From assembly GCA_028577615.1 (NCBI GenBank), contig JAJSDU010000001.1:62001-126000 (forward strand): 64,000 bases of DNA. Direction: 5' to 3'. A program made the position numbers and the translations under genes. Positions 26,322 to 35,820 of the stretch are shown piece by piece (the stretch's first letter is position 1; each line of letters opens with the position of its first letter). The DNA comes from Nitrosomonas sp. GTDB taxonomy: Bacteria > Pseudomonadota > Gammaproteobacteria > Burkholderiales > Nitrosomonadaceae. The notes under the pieces are model-generated. The model had not been told where the DNA came from and searched no databases. It saw nothing but the letters and a program-made list of their open reading frames with translations.

Positions 26322-27697
26322 CGGCATTCTGGGTAATTTCTGGCATTCTAATCGTCGTAGCACTTCTTTTTATCGTTCCAACACTTTTAAAAAGCCGGAA
26401 TGAACAGGAAGAACGTGTTGAACGCGACGCCGTTAATGTGACGGTTTATCGTGATCAGCTGGTTGAGCTCGAAAAAGATCTTGAAAATGACATCCTTACG
26501 CAGGAACAATATGATCAAAGCAGACAGGAATTACAACAGCGTATGCTGCAGGATATTCCTGATCAGGAAGAGGTTGTGATTAGAAAACCCGGCGGATTTG
26601 CAAATATTGCGGTATCAACGCTGATTGTAATGGCGTTACCGATTGCTGCTGTTTATTTATATCTTGAAATTGGCGATACTCGTGGATTATTACCACAAGC
26701 ACAGCTGGCGAACGCTACGCAGATGCAGCAGCATCCAGGTAGTAGCAGTGAAGCACCAGCAGGGCACGACAATTTCATGTCTGTTCTTGATAATTTAATC
26801 ACCAGATTGAACAATAATCCTGAAGATATCGAAGGTTGGTTTATGCTGGCGCGCACATATGCAATTATGAAGCGCTATGATGAAGCCGCAGGTACATATG
26901 CGAGATTGAATGAAATGATTCCTGGTAATCCTCAGATTCTCAGCGATTATGCTGATGTACTGGCCATGACGAACGATGGCAGTCTCATTGGTAAACCGTC
27001 TGAGTTGATTACAGAAGCATTGAATCTGGATCCGGAGTATCCAAAGGCATTGGCATTAGCGGGTACTGTTGCATATGAAAAAAAAGAATTTGATCAGGCG
27101 GCAGTATACTGGGAAAGATTGTTGGCTGTGATTCCGCCTGAATCACAGCTCGCGCAATCAGTCAAGGAAAGTATTGCCGATGCGAGGAGTCTGACAGGGA
27201 AAGAAGCAGGTATTCAATCGGCTCAGGTCGCTGATGCCGGCAGTGAAGTTAACGCAGTCGGGGAGAAATCAGATAGTAGTATCGTTGATGATATAGAATC
27301 TCAACAATCATTTCCGAGCGCATCATCAGCATCGCCGTCAGCAGAATCTTTATCGCTATCTATATCAGGGACTGTAGCAATAAGCGATACTGTCTCATCA
27401 AGTGTCAATCCAAATGATACACTGTTTATTTACGCACGTGCTGAAACCGGTCCAAAAATGCCATTAGCTATTTTGCGATTAAAAGCATCTGATTTGCCGG
27501 CTGTATTTACATTAACGGACGAGATGGCTATGACACCGGCGATGAAATTGTCGAGTTTTCCAAACGTGGTTATAGAGGCACGAATTTCGAAGTCAGGTCA
27601 GGCGGTACCTTCAAGTGGCGATCTGCAAGGACTAAGCAATCCCGTCAAAGTTGGCGATAATAATGTAGCTATCATGATCAATTCGCGTATTCCATAG
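26318..27697 (+). CDS. ccmI: Cytochrome c-type biogenesis protein CcmI
   Basis: 459 residues. Two membrane helices (about 5-22 and 91-110) with a charged loop between them, including YRDQLVELEKDLENDILTQEQY, form the CcmI-1 part. A periplasmic TPR region follows (about 150-290, with WFMLARTYAIMKRYDEAAGTYARL), then a Ser-rich linker (about 325-350) and a C-terminal beta-rich domain. CcmI binds apocytochrome C termini and delivers them to CcmFH. It closes the ccm cluster. Confidence 0.92.
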   Translation: MTAFWVISGILIVVALLFIVPTLLKSRNEQEERVERDAVNVTVYRDQLVELEKDLENDILTQEQYDQSRQELQQRMLQDIPDQEEVVIRKPGGFANIAVSTLIVMALPIAAVYLYLEIGDTRGLLPQAQLANATQMQQHPGSSSEAPAGHDNFMSVLDNLITRLNNNPEDIEGWFMLARTYAIMKRYDEAAGTYARLNEMIPGNPQILSDYADVLAMTNDGSLIGKPSELITEALNLDPEYPKALALAGTVAYEKKEFDQAAVYWERLLAVIPPESQLAQSVKESIADARSLTGKEAGIQSAQVADAGSEVNAVGEKSDSSIVDDIESQQSFPSASSASPSAESLSLSISGTVAISDTVSSSVNPNDTLFIYARAETGPKMPLAILRLKASDLPAVFTLTDEMAMTPAMKLSSFPNVVIEARISKSGQAVPSSGDLQGLSNPVKVGDNNVAIMINSRIP

Positions 27698-27745
27698 TCT
27701 TTGGATTGCAGTATGAGAAATTGCGTGTTCTTTCAGGACGATTTC

Positions 27746-28216
27746 ATGACTGATATGTTAGAAATGAATAAACCAGTTACAGACTTCCAGTTGCCAGCGA
27801 CAAGCGGGAGACTTTTTTCCTTATCTCTAATGCGCGGTAAAAACGTAGTTATATATTTTTATCCAAAAGATAATACGCCTGGGTGTACAACTGAAGGAGA
27901 GAATTTTCGGGATAATTATGCTGTTTTCCAAGGCTTGAATTGTGAGATTGTAGGAATATCGCGCGACAGTATAAAATCGCACGAAAACTTCAAAGCAAAA
28001 ATGAATTTTCCTTTCGAGCTCTTGAGCGATGAAAATGGAATTGTCTGCCAGCAGTTTGATGTGATTCGGATGAAAAACATGTATGGTAAACAGGTTCGTG
28101 GTATAGAGCGAAGCACATTCCTGATTGATGCTAACGGTAACCTGAGAAACGAATGGCGTGGTGTTAAAGTTCCCGGTCATGTGACAGATGTGTTGGAGTT
28201 TGTCAAAACATTGTAA
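27746..28216 (+). CDS. bcp: Thioredoxin-dependent thiol peroxidase (Bcp/PrxQ type)
   Basis: 156 residues from ATG 27746, with AGGA seven bases upstream. It has FYPKDNTPGCTTEGENFRD, in which the peroxidatic Cys is visible, and IERSTFLIDANG near the C terminus. The resolving Cys five residues after the peroxidatic one in E. coli Bcp is Gly/Glu sequence here; other Cys residues (LNCEIVG, GIVCQQF) may take that role. It reduces peroxides. It starts 48 bases after ccmI and may be cotranscribed, fitting oxidative protection around haem handling. Confidence 0.9.
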   Translation: MTDMLEMNKPVTDFQLPATSGRLFSLSLMRGKNVVIYFYPKDNTPGCTTEGENFRDNYAVFQGLNCEIVGISRDSIKSHENFKAKMNFPFELLSDENGIVCQQFDVIRMKNMYGKQVRGIERSTFLIDANGNLRNEWRGVKVPGHVTDVLEFVKTL

Positions 28217-28262
28217 TAATATTTTTTGTGATAGTTAAGACAAATCCGGCAATCATAAAATT

Positions 28263-28286
28263 AAATCATCAACCAAAAGATGATTT
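28263..28286. terminator. Short hairpin between bcp and the amidotransferase gene
   Basis: AAATCATC (28263-28270) and GATGATTT (28279-28286) form an eight-base perfect stem with an eight-base loop, between two convergent genes. Both flanks are rich in A and T. A shared terminator is likely. Confidence 0.5.
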
Positions 28287-28289
28287 CAT

Positions 28290-28991
28290 CTATTTTAGCG
28301 CAGCTATCCATTTTGTATACAGAAGCTTAGCCACAGCATTGAGATTTGCTACTCTGTCAGTCAAATGAGCTTCAATTTCCTGTGGTGATTGAACCGTTGG
28401 AGCATCAGACTGCATCAACTCTTCGTAACCCACATCACACCAGTCCTTAATCATGCGTTCGGTCATTTCGACATGACACTGTATGCCCAGATGTATTCCT
28501 AATGCAAAAGCTTGATTCTCGCAATACTGGCTGGAAAGAATACAAGTTGCTTTTTTCGGAAGACTAAAGGTCTCACCATGCCAGTGGAAAGTTTCAAATT
28601 CTGTTAAGTCTTTAAACCAAGTTTGAGCTATAGAATTGTTTCTGACATTCACTTTGCCCCAGCCCATTTCCTTGACTGGGCTTTGTGTAACAGAACCGCC
28701 GAGTGCTTTTGCCATCAATTGACCGCCTAGACAGTGTCCTAATACTGGTATTTCCTGATCGATAGCCTGTCGAATGAGATTTATGGATGATTGCATCCAA
28801 GGCAGATCGTCATTGACGCTCATGGGACCACCCATGAATACCAGACCGCTAAAAGGCTTTATGCTATCTGGAGGATTTTCGCCAGCATCGATTTTTATCA
28901 ATTGCCATGGGATATGATTGTTATCGAGAAATGTGGCAAAATAGCCTGGCCCTTCAATAGGCAAGTGTCTGAAAATTGCAACCGGCTTCAT
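28290..28991 (-). CDS. Class I glutamine amidotransferase-like protein
   Basis: 233 residues with the fold of the GMP-synthase-type amidotransferase domain: MGGPMSVNDDLPWM, the nucleophile Cys in LGHCLGGQLMAKALGG, and HLGIQCHVEMTE, where the catalytic His normally stands in a QFHPE context. AGGAA lies five bases upstream of the ATG. Proteins of this stand-alone group are annotated as GMP synthase-like; their amide acceptor is mostly unknown. It is a lone minus-strand gene, with 157 bases to the divergent DUF2868 gene. Confidence 0.82.
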   Translation of the reverse strand: MKPVAIFRHLPIEGPGYFATFLDNNHIPWQLIKIDAGENPPDSIKPFSGLVFMGGPMSVNDDLPWMQSSINLIRQAIDQEIPVLGHCLGGQLMAKALGGSVTQSPVKEMGWGKVNVRNNSIAQTWFKDLTEFETFHWHGETFSLPKKATCILSSQYCENQAFALGIHLGIQCHVEMTERMIKDWCDVGYEELMQSDAPTVQSPQEIEAHLTDRVANLNAVAKLLYTKWIAALK

Positions 28992-29148
28992 GGAATTTCC
29001 TGTCGTTAATAGATTAAGCAGTTAATTAATATTTATCTTCATCATATTTTTCTGAATACTTAATGTCAATTATGTCCTCGCTTTCTCGCAATCAATTTTA
29101 TCTCTATTTACCGAGCAGCTGTTTCTGATTATATAAAAACAATTTTAG

Positions 29149-30537
29149 ATGACTGTAACAAAAAACTCGTTTGCTGATCTTGTGCGTATTGAACAACTAC
29201 GCAGAATTGAATCTGTTCATACCGAACCGTTGTCGTATAAGAGTGTGGCTAGTATGGATAACAATCCGGTAACGGAATTTAAGTATACCGACTTTGTTCA
29301 GCGATTAACGCGGCGCGCGGACTTGCTGATGCGTGATAATGGTCTGGAAGCGGTTATTGCAAAGCCTCAACAACAATTTAAATATGCCGGCTGGACCAGT
29401 CTGATTGTTGCGGCGATCCTCGGCGGCATGGCTGCCGGTAACGCAGTGAGCGAGTCACACACGCTAAATATTTACTGGTTACTTGCGGTATTACTGGGGT
29501 TTAATCTGGTGTCGTTGATACTGTGGGTTATCGGTATTTCATTCAGATTGCAAAGCCTGAGTAGTGGCGTAGCCGCACAATTGGCCAGCTGGGCATCTTT
29601 TCGTAGAAAGGATACTGAAGAAACCACTGAGTCACTTGCGTCGCGAGCTTGGTGGGAAAGCTGTTTGACAGGAGCTGTCGGAAAATGGCGTATCAGTATG
29701 CTGACGCATCAATTCTGGCTGGCTTATCTTGCTGCCGGATTGATATTGTTGATTCTGCTGATGATGGCTAAACAATACAATTTTGTATGGGGAACGACAT
29801 TATTATCTGAAAGCAGCTTGCCGAGACTGACCGAATCCTTGAGCAGACCACTGCAAGTAATCGGATTGGAAATGCCTGATAGTCATCAGATTTCAATCAG
29901 CAGAATGGGTGAGAGTATGCAGGATCCAGAAACGCGCGCAGCTTGGGCTCGGTTTTTAATTGGCGTTTTGTTGGTCTATGGATTACTGCCTCGCTTGATA
30001 GTGCTCACTTTCTCAGTGGTGATGTTGAGATGGGCTGAACGAGGCTTCAGGCTGGATTTGTATTTACCCTATTATGTTGAATTGCGGCAGCGGCTAATGA
30101 CGCGTGGAACAGCTTCGAAAGTTATTGATGCGGATCCGCTGGCAGGCATGGAGCCGCCAAAAATAGTTCACCCCCGACAGACATATCTGCTTCCAGCTGG
30201 GGCGCATGCGTTAGGTATAGAACTGGATGATCAAACCTGTTGGCCTGAAGCTTTTTCTTGCCAGTACAATATTGTGGACATGCAGTCTTTGGCAGAAGCC
30301 GTCGAGTGTGTCAAGAAACTGAAGGGGGCGCTGGTCATTGGCGTCGCGGCTTATCGCTTACCAGATCGCGGTATCCAGCGCATGATCGCCGATTTGCTCG
30401 CTGTTACTCACTGTACGCCATGGCTATTGCTGCTCAACAAGAATCCTGCTGTACCCGTTACTGAAAGCCGTGAAATGGCTTGGTTCCGTCTGGCGGAAAA
30501 TTGTCAAATTCCGGCTGAACACGTGATTACATCCTAG
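29149..30537 (+). CDS. DUF2868 family membrane protein
   Basis: 462 residues. Four membrane segments can be seen, at about 82-100, 107-130, 187-207 and 267-292; between the second and third is a cytoplasmic-looking stretch with RAWWESC. The C-terminal soluble domain (about 340-462) has VIGVAAYRLPDRGIQRMIADL and resembles a small alpha/beta fold. The function is not known. The stop lies six bases before the start of the next gene, a DUF3482 GTPase. The two families are usually neighbours in beta- and gammaproteobacteria, which suggests one membrane-associated system. Confidence 0.8.
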   Translation: MTVTKNSFADLVRIEQLRRIESVHTEPLSYKSVASMDNNPVTEFKYTDFVQRLTRRADLLMRDNGLEAVIAKPQQQFKYAGWTSLIVAAILGGMAAGNAVSESHTLNIYWLLAVLLGFNLVSLILWVIGISFRLQSLSSGVAAQLASWASFRRKDTEETTESLASRAWWESCLTGAVGKWRISMLTHQFWLAYLAAGLILLILLMMAKQYNFVWGTTLLSESSLPRLTESLSRPLQVIGLEMPDSHQISISRMGESMQDPETRAAWARFLIGVLLVYGLLPRLIVLTFSVVMLRWAERGFRLDLYLPYYVELRQRLMTRGTASKVIDADPLAGMEPPKIVHPRQTYLLPAGAHALGIELDDQTCWPEAFSCQYNIVDMQSLAEAVECVKKLKGALVIGVAAYRLPDRGIQRMIADLLAVTHCTPWLLLLNKNPAVPVTESREMAWFRLAENCQIPAEHVITS

Positions 30538-30543
30538 AAGGTT

Positions 30544-31962
30544 ATGAACAAATCTTTCTCATCCTCCGAGGCACCGGCTTTGCTCAATGTTGCTGTAGTG
30601 GGGCATACTAATACAGGAAAAACTTCGCTGATTCGCACAATGCTGCGCAGCAGCGAATTCGGCGAAGTTGAAGATGCTGCAGGCACCACGCGACATGTCG
30701 AACAGGCAACTATTTCTGCCGGCGACGTTCCGGTACTCAATTTACATGATACACCGGGACTGGAAGATACGCTTGCATTGCATGCCTACCTGAAATACGC
30801 AAGTACGCAATCTCGATCAATGTCGCCCGTAAAAATTCTGGAGGACTTTGTTGCCAATATTTCGCTTCATGATCCGTTGGAGCAGGAAGCTAAAGTTATT
30901 CGCCAGGTTTTGCGCAGCGATGTGTTGCTCTATATTATCGATGTGCGGGAGCCTTTGTTGGATAAATACCGTGTCGAACTTGAAATATTGACGCGTTCGG
31001 CAAAACCAATTATTCCGGTTTTTAATTTTGTCGCTGACCATGAACAGGAATTGTCACGCTGGCGTGAACGGCTGGCGACTTACAACATTCACGCTATACT
31101 GGAATTTGATACTGTAGCCTTTACTTTCGAAGCAGAGAAGCGGCTTTATCAGAAAATTCAGACATTGGTTGAGAAGCATTATCATAGCCTGCAATTGCTA
31201 ATTGATTATCGCGCCAAAGTCTGGAAACAGCTTTGCTTGTCGGGTGCTAAGCGAATAGCTGAGCTAATTGTCAGTGTGGCATGTTATCGTGAAAGCAAAA
31301 GTTCGCATAATAATCGGATCACTGAATCGTTAAATGAGGATCGTATACGCGACTTTGTACGGAAAGCGGAGCAAAAGTGCCTTAATGATTTGTTGATTAT
31401 TTTTAATTTTTCAGAAAAAGATGTTGCAATTCAAAAAATTCCTGTCAGTGACGGTCATTGGGAATTGGATATTTTTGCTCCCGGTATTTTAAAAGCATAT
31501 GGGCTTGACGTCGGTAGTGCAGCGGCAAAAGGTGCAGCGGCAGGTGCTGGCATTGATCTTATGGTTGGCGGTTTGAGTTTAGGGGCGGCCAGTGCATTGG
31601 GAGCGCTGGCTGGTGCCGGCTGGTCTACATTCAGACGCTATGGTGATGAAATAAGAGCAAAATTACAGGGCGCCAAATGGCTTTGTGTGGATGAAAAAAC
31701 ACTGCAAATATTATATTTTCGTCAAAAACAGCTGTTGGAAAAATTGATGCACAGAGGTCACGCAGCTAACAGCATCATGCAAATTGAAACACCTGAGAAA
31801 ATACAATTGCCTGCCGACTGGATTAAGCTTATCAGCATATTACGCCAGAATCCAGCTTGGCACGCTTCATCGCCTTCGCGCAATACGCACAAACAGTATC
31901 AGGAAATTGAAAACATACTGATAACCGCAATTCTTGGTGATCAGACGTCTGCTATGCTGTAA
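30544..31962 (+). CDS. DUF3482 GTPase, partner of the DUF2868 protein
   Basis: 472 residues. The N-terminal part is an Era/MnmE-like G domain: P-loop GHTNTGKTS (20-28), the GTT of switch I near 47-49, and DTPG (69-72). The usual NKxD base-recognition motif is not present; the strand at that place reads PVFNFVAD (158-165). A coiled and helical middle part follows, then a Gly/Ala-rich segment (about 322-360, GLSLGAASALGALAGAG) that looks able to insert in or lie on a membrane. With the DUF2868 protein it probably forms a GTP-controlled membrane complex; the task is unknown. Confidence 0.82.
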   Translation: MNKSFSSSEAPALLNVAVVGHTNTGKTSLIRTMLRSSEFGEVEDAAGTTRHVEQATISAGDVPVLNLHDTPGLEDTLALHAYLKYASTQSRSMSPVKILEDFVANISLHDPLEQEAKVIRQVLRSDVLLYIIDVREPLLDKYRVELEILTRSAKPIIPVFNFVADHEQELSRWRERLATYNIHAILEFDTVAFTFEAEKRLYQKIQTLVEKHYHSLQLLIDYRAKVWKQLCLSGAKRIAELIVSVACYRESKSSHNNRITESLNEDRIRDFVRKAEQKCLNDLLIIFNFSEKDVAIQKIPVSDGHWELDIFAPGILKAYGLDVGSAAAKGAAAGAGIDLMVGGLSLGAASALGALAGAGWSTFRRYGDEIRAKLQGAKWLCVDEKTLQILYFRQKQLLEKLMHRGHAANSIMQIETPEKIQLPADWIKLISILRQNPAWHASSPSRNTHKQYQEIENILITAILGDQTSAML

Positions 31963-32093
31963 GCTTTTAATTTAAAATAACTAAGGTTGCTTTCTTCTTC
32001 TTTTCAATTTGTTACAAATTTTTTCTTTTCGACTCCTGAGTTTCTTGTACTAAGCAATCTGCTTCAAACTGCCGTTTGTGTAAGCAATTTATC

Positions 32094-32116
32094 AAAATCG
32101 GAAGTAACCGATTTTT
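32094..32116 (+). terminator. Intrinsic terminator between the DUF3482 gene and pilC
   Basis: AAAATCGG (32094-32101), loop AAGTAA, CCGATTTT (32108-32115), then a further T. The stem and T-run fit an intrinsic terminator. It ends transcription 132 bases after the GTPase gene and 40 bases before pilC, so pilC either has a start point in those few bases or is affected by read-through. Confidence 0.6.
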
Positions 32117-32155
32117 CTTAATGCTATTGATATTCCCCCTTTTTAAGGAGTAATT

Positions 32156-33391
32156 ATGGGAGCTGCTACAACAAGTCCAGATAAAAAAGGAAAAGGAATC
32201 AGGGAAGTAAGTTTCTTATGGGAAGGAAAGGACAAGAACGGCAGACAACTGAAAGGTGAAATGCGAGCAGCCGGATCGGTTATTGTCACCTCATCGTTGC
32301 GTCGCCAGGGTATTCGTGTGACGAAAGTAAAGAAGGTCAACCAATCTGGTGGAAAAGTAACCGATAAGGATATCACGTTATTTACCCGGCAACTTGCTAC
32401 AATGATGAAATCTGGAGTACCTTTGCTGCAGGCTTTTGATATTGTCGGAAAGGGGCATAGTAACAGGGCATTAAGCAAATTATTGATGGATATTAAAACA
32501 GATGTGGAAACGGGCAGTAATCTGGCTGATGCATTCCGCAAGTATCCACTTTATTTTGATAGTCTTTTCTGTAATTTGGTGGGTGCTGGTGAAGCTGCAG
32601 GTATTCTGGATACATTGCTTGATCGACTGGCGACTTACAAAGAAAAAATCCAAGCTATCAAGGGGAAAATTAAGTCAGCCTTATTTTATCCGCTATCTAT
32701 CATCGTTGTGGCATTTGTCATTACCGCCGTCATGATGATCTTTGTTATACCCTCATTTAAAGACTTATTTGACAATTTCGGCGCTGATTTACCCGCACCT
32801 ACACTTATTATCATGGCGATTTCCGATTTTTTTGTTGATTATTGGTGGGCTATATTCGGTTGCCTGGGTGGTGGCATTTATGCCTTTCTATACACATGGA
32901 AGCGTTCGGTAGCCTTGCAACGTATTATGGATAGAATGATGCTGAGGTTGCCTGTTTTTGGTGAGGTAATCAGAAAGGCGACTATTGCGCGCTGGTCGAG
33001 AACACTTTCTACCATGTTTGCTGCGGGCGTACCTCTCGTGGAATCATTGGATTCTGTGGCGGGAGCCTGCGGTAACTATATTTATTATGAAGCCACTAAG
33101 AAAATTCAGGTTGATGTGAGTGTTGGCAATACTTTGACTTCATCAATGGTAAATACTGAGCTATTTCCAAATATGGTGATACAAATGGTTGCCATTGGTG
33201 AAGAAGCGGGGTCTTTGGATGCCATGTTAAGCAAAATTGCAGATTTCTTTGAGGCGGAAGTTGATGATGCGGTCGAGGCGCTTTCCAGTTTGATGGAACC
33301 TTTGATAATGGTTGTGCTCGGTACGCTCATTGGTGGTATGGTTGTTGCCATGTATCTGCCTATCTTTAAAATGGGTATGGCTGTTAGTTAG
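32156..33391 (+). CDS. pilC: Type IV pilus inner-membrane platform protein PilC
   Basis: 411 residues with two repeats of the T2SS F domain (about 75-200 and 280-400), with FTRQLATMMKSGVPLLQAFDI and WSRTLSTMFAAGVPLVESLDSV as their matching starts, and three membrane helices. PilC couples the pilus motors to pilin assembly. TAAGGAG lies before the ATG. The assembly ATPase gene pilB, which often stands just upstream, is absent here; pilD follows 122 bases later. Confidence 0.95.
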   Translation: MGAATTSPDKKGKGIREVSFLWEGKDKNGRQLKGEMRAAGSVIVTSSLRRQGIRVTKVKKVNQSGGKVTDKDITLFTRQLATMMKSGVPLLQAFDIVGKGHSNRALSKLLMDIKTDVETGSNLADAFRKYPLYFDSLFCNLVGAGEAAGILDTLLDRLATYKEKIQAIKGKIKSALFYPLSIIVVAFVITAVMMIFVIPSFKDLFDNFGADLPAPTLIIMAISDFFVDYWWAIFGCLGGGIYAFLYTWKRSVALQRIMDRMMLRLPVFGEVIRKATIARWSRTLSTMFAAGVPLVESLDSVAGACGNYIYYEATKKIQVDVSVGNTLTSSMVNTELFPNMVIQMVAIGEEAGSLDAMLSKIADFFEAEVDDAVEALSSLMEPLIMVVLGTLIGGMVVAMYLPIFKMGMAVS

Positions 33392-33513
33392 CCTACAATG
33401 GCAAAGTATAATAAATCGGGTGTTTTCTTTTATCTGCGAACCAGAATTAAAATTCTGCGTCCGCAGGCTGTTTCAGGAAAACGGATCACATTCTTCTAAT
33501 ACCTAATCATAAA

Positions 33514-34374
33514 ATGTCCATACTGGCTCAAATGCAAGAGTCGATCGGTTATTTGATTGCGGCTGCCACTATCGTCGGTCTGATGGTCGGCAGTTTTCTG
33601 AATGTTGTTATTTATCGCCTGCCTAAAATGATAGAAAGAAGCTGGCATTTACAATGTGCAGAGTTGCGCGGAGAATCAGTCGAGACAATCCCTGTTTTTA
33701 ATATTGCTACTCCGCGTTCGGAATGTCCAAACTGCCGGCATCGCATTACTATTTGGGAGAATATCCCAATCCTCAGTTATATTTTTCTCAGGGGACGCTG
33801 TTCGGAATGTCATTTCCCGATTTCAATCCGCTATCCGCTTATTGAAGCGTTTACCGCGATGTCGAGCGGTTTTGTCGCTTGGCATTTTGGGTTTGGGTGG
33901 TTACTGCTGGCTGCGCTCATTTTTGTCTGGGCGCTTATTGCGCTGGCAGCTATCGATATTGAAACTCAATTACTACCGGATGATATAACGTTACCGTTAG
34001 TGTGGCTTGGAATACTTGTCAACATGTATACCGGTTTTACCGATTTGCATTCATCAGTGATTGGTGCGATTGCCGGTTATTTGTCATTATGGATGGTTTA
34101 CTGGATTTTTAAGCTAATTACCGGCAAAGAGGGCATGGGCTACGGAGATTTTAAATTATTAGCTGCTATTGGCGCTTGGCTCGGATGGAGTCTTCTGCCG
34201 CTGGTGATATTACTTTCATCGCTCGTTGGCGGAATAGTAGGTTTGGGGCTCGTTATGATTTCCAAACGCAACAAAAATGCCATGATTCCTTTTGGACCTT
34301 ATCTTGCGGGTGGGGCGCTGATCGCTCTGTTATGGGGGCAAAGTATCACTCATGCTTATTTTGGTTTATTTTAA
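33514..34374 (+). CDS. pilD: Prepilin peptidase PilD
   Basis: 286 residues. It cleaves and N-methylates type IV prepilins. The N-terminal domain has two Cys pairs (CPNC and CSEC) that hold zinc, and the membrane-embedded aspartic protease sites are visible as AAIDIETQLLPDD and the GYGDFKLLAAIG motif. About eight membrane segments. It stands between pilC and coaE, a common gene order. Confidence 0.95.
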   Translation: MSILAQMQESIGYLIAAATIVGLMVGSFLNVVIYRLPKMIERSWHLQCAELRGESVETIPVFNIATPRSECPNCRHRITIWENIPILSYIFLRGRCSECHFPISIRYPLIEAFTAMSSGFVAWHFGFGWLLLAALIFVWALIALAAIDIETQLLPDDITLPLVWLGILVNMYTGFTDLHSSVIGAIAGYLSLWMVYWIFKLITGKEGMGYGDFKLLAAIGAWLGWSLLPLVILLSSLVGGIVGLGLVMISKRNKNAMIPFGPYLAGGALIALLWGQSITHAYFGLF

Positions 34375-34394
34375 TTTCCTGTGTGAATATCAGA

Positions 34395-34994
34395 GTGACT
34401 TTAGTTATTGGTTTGACAGGCGGTATAGGTTGCGGAAAATCAAGTGCTTGTAAAATTTTTACCGAACTTGGTGCTGATATAGTAGATACTGATCAGATTT
34501 CGCATCAATTAACACAACATAATGGTGCGGCAATACCGATGATTCGTAGTCAATTTGGTGAAGAATACATTACTGCTGATGGCGCGCTCGACAGGACTAA
34601 AATGCGTAGGTTGGTTTTTGCAGACAACAATTGCCGATTCAAGCTTGAGGCACTGCTTCACCCGCTTATACTTGAGATAGCTACAGAGCGTATTCTGCAC
34701 TCCAAATCACCGTATGTAATCTTGGCAGTTCCACTACTCCTTGAAACAAATGATTATAGCCATTTGATCAATCGTATTCTGGTAGTTGATTGTGATGAGC
34801 AGTTGCAGATTATGCGTACAGTAACGCGCAGCCATCTCGGTGTGGAGGAGATCAAGGCAATTATGGCTGTGCAGCTCAATCGAAGACAACGTTTGGAAAG
34901 GGCTGATGATATTATTGTCAATAATGGCGATATTCATTGCTTAAGAGAGCAGGTAGTCCGCATGCATCGAAATTACATTGATTTGCTATCTTAG
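34395..34994 (+). CDS. coaE: Dephospho-CoA kinase
   Basis: About 199 residues. CoaE phosphorylates dephospho-CoA in the last step of CoA synthesis. GLTGGIGCGKSSA is the P-loop; DTDQISHQL and VPLLLETNDY are the family's substrate and lid segments. The start is uncertain: no ATG is near, and GTG 34395 gives an N terminus matching the family length, while GTG 34383 would add four residues. The gene follows pilD by 20 bases. Confidence 0.9.
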   Translation: MTLVIGLTGGIGCGKSSACKIFTELGADIVDTDQISHQLTQHNGAAIPMIRSQFGEEYITADGALDRTKMRRLVFADNNCRFKLEALLHPLILEIATERILHSKSPYVILAVPLLLETNDYSHLINRILVVDCDEQLQIMRTVTRSHLGVEEIKAIMAVQLNRRQRLERADDIIVNNGDIHCLREQVVRMHRNYIDLLS

Positions 34995-35152
34995 ACTGGA
35001 AGCAGTAAATTAAGAAAATATAGCTTGATTCAATTGTGATATTTATAGTAAAAGAGAAGAGGGATTTGTCACTTATACATATTCGAATAAATAGTTTTCT
35101 GTATGACAATGAGACAGAATCTTACAGTGAAGAAAAAACTTCTGATATTATC

Positions 35153-35704
35153 ATGCGAAATTTTGTTCTATTATTGCAAAGCCTGACAGAATCAACGATT
35201 AGGCGAGCTTCAGAAAAAGGGAGCAGAGCTTTTATTCTTTTTTTACTTGTTTTCATCGCAGTCTTGTTTTCGGGTTGTTCCACGCCAATCATAAAACAGG
35301 CTCCGGAAATCAGTGTGCATCCAAATACGAATGCACCTTATAACAAAGCCTATACAGTTAAAGGTAAAACCTACTATCCAATGCGAACTGCAGTGGGTTA
35401 TAGAGAAACAGGAATTGCTTCATGGTATGGATCAGAATCCGGTAATCGTACTGCGATGGGAACGCGTTTTAATCCACAAGGCATAACCGCAGCGCATAAA
35501 ACGCTTCCTTTGCCGACCAAAGTAAAAGTTACCAATCTACGGAATGGGCGATCCGTTATTGTAACAGTAAACGATCGTGGCCCCTTCACAAAGAATCGAT
35601 TAATTGATCTTTCGCATGGTGCCGCAAAAAAAATTGGCTTGGACAAACAAGGGGTGACCAAGGTGAGAATAGAATATCTTGAGGCGATGGCCAGCAATCC
35701 TTGA
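35153..35704 (+). CDS. rlpA: RlpA-like lipoprotein (septal ring lytic transglycosylase family)
   Basis: About 183 residues from ATG 35153. A long positively charged N terminus leads to a lipobox LFSGC (Cys42 as the lipidated residue). The double-psi beta-barrel follows at about 90-180, with GIASWYG, TAMGTRFNP, AHKTLPLPTKVKVTNL and VNDRGPF. RlpA-type proteins cut peptidoglycan strands lacking stem peptides at the division site. No C-terminal SPOR domain is present, unlike in the longer forms. The upstream frame opens at 35036, but those residues do not resemble the family. Confidence 0.85.
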   Translation: MRNFVLLLQSLTESTIRRASEKGSRAFILFLLVFIAVLFSGCSTPIIKQAPEISVHPNTNAPYNKAYTVKGKTYYPMRTAVGYRETGIASWYGSESGNRTAMGTRFNPQGITAAHKTLPLPTKVKVTNLRNGRSVIVTVNDRGPFTKNRLIDLSHGAAKKIGLDKQGVTKVRIEYLEAMASNP

Positions 35705-35820
35705 CAAAGGAAACTAAACAATCTCTAATTCTAGTCACACCGTATTTGACAATAACTTAGCTCACCAGGATTTCATAAAAATCAGTATGCTGAGAGTGCG
35801 GAAGTCAATAAATTGCCAGG

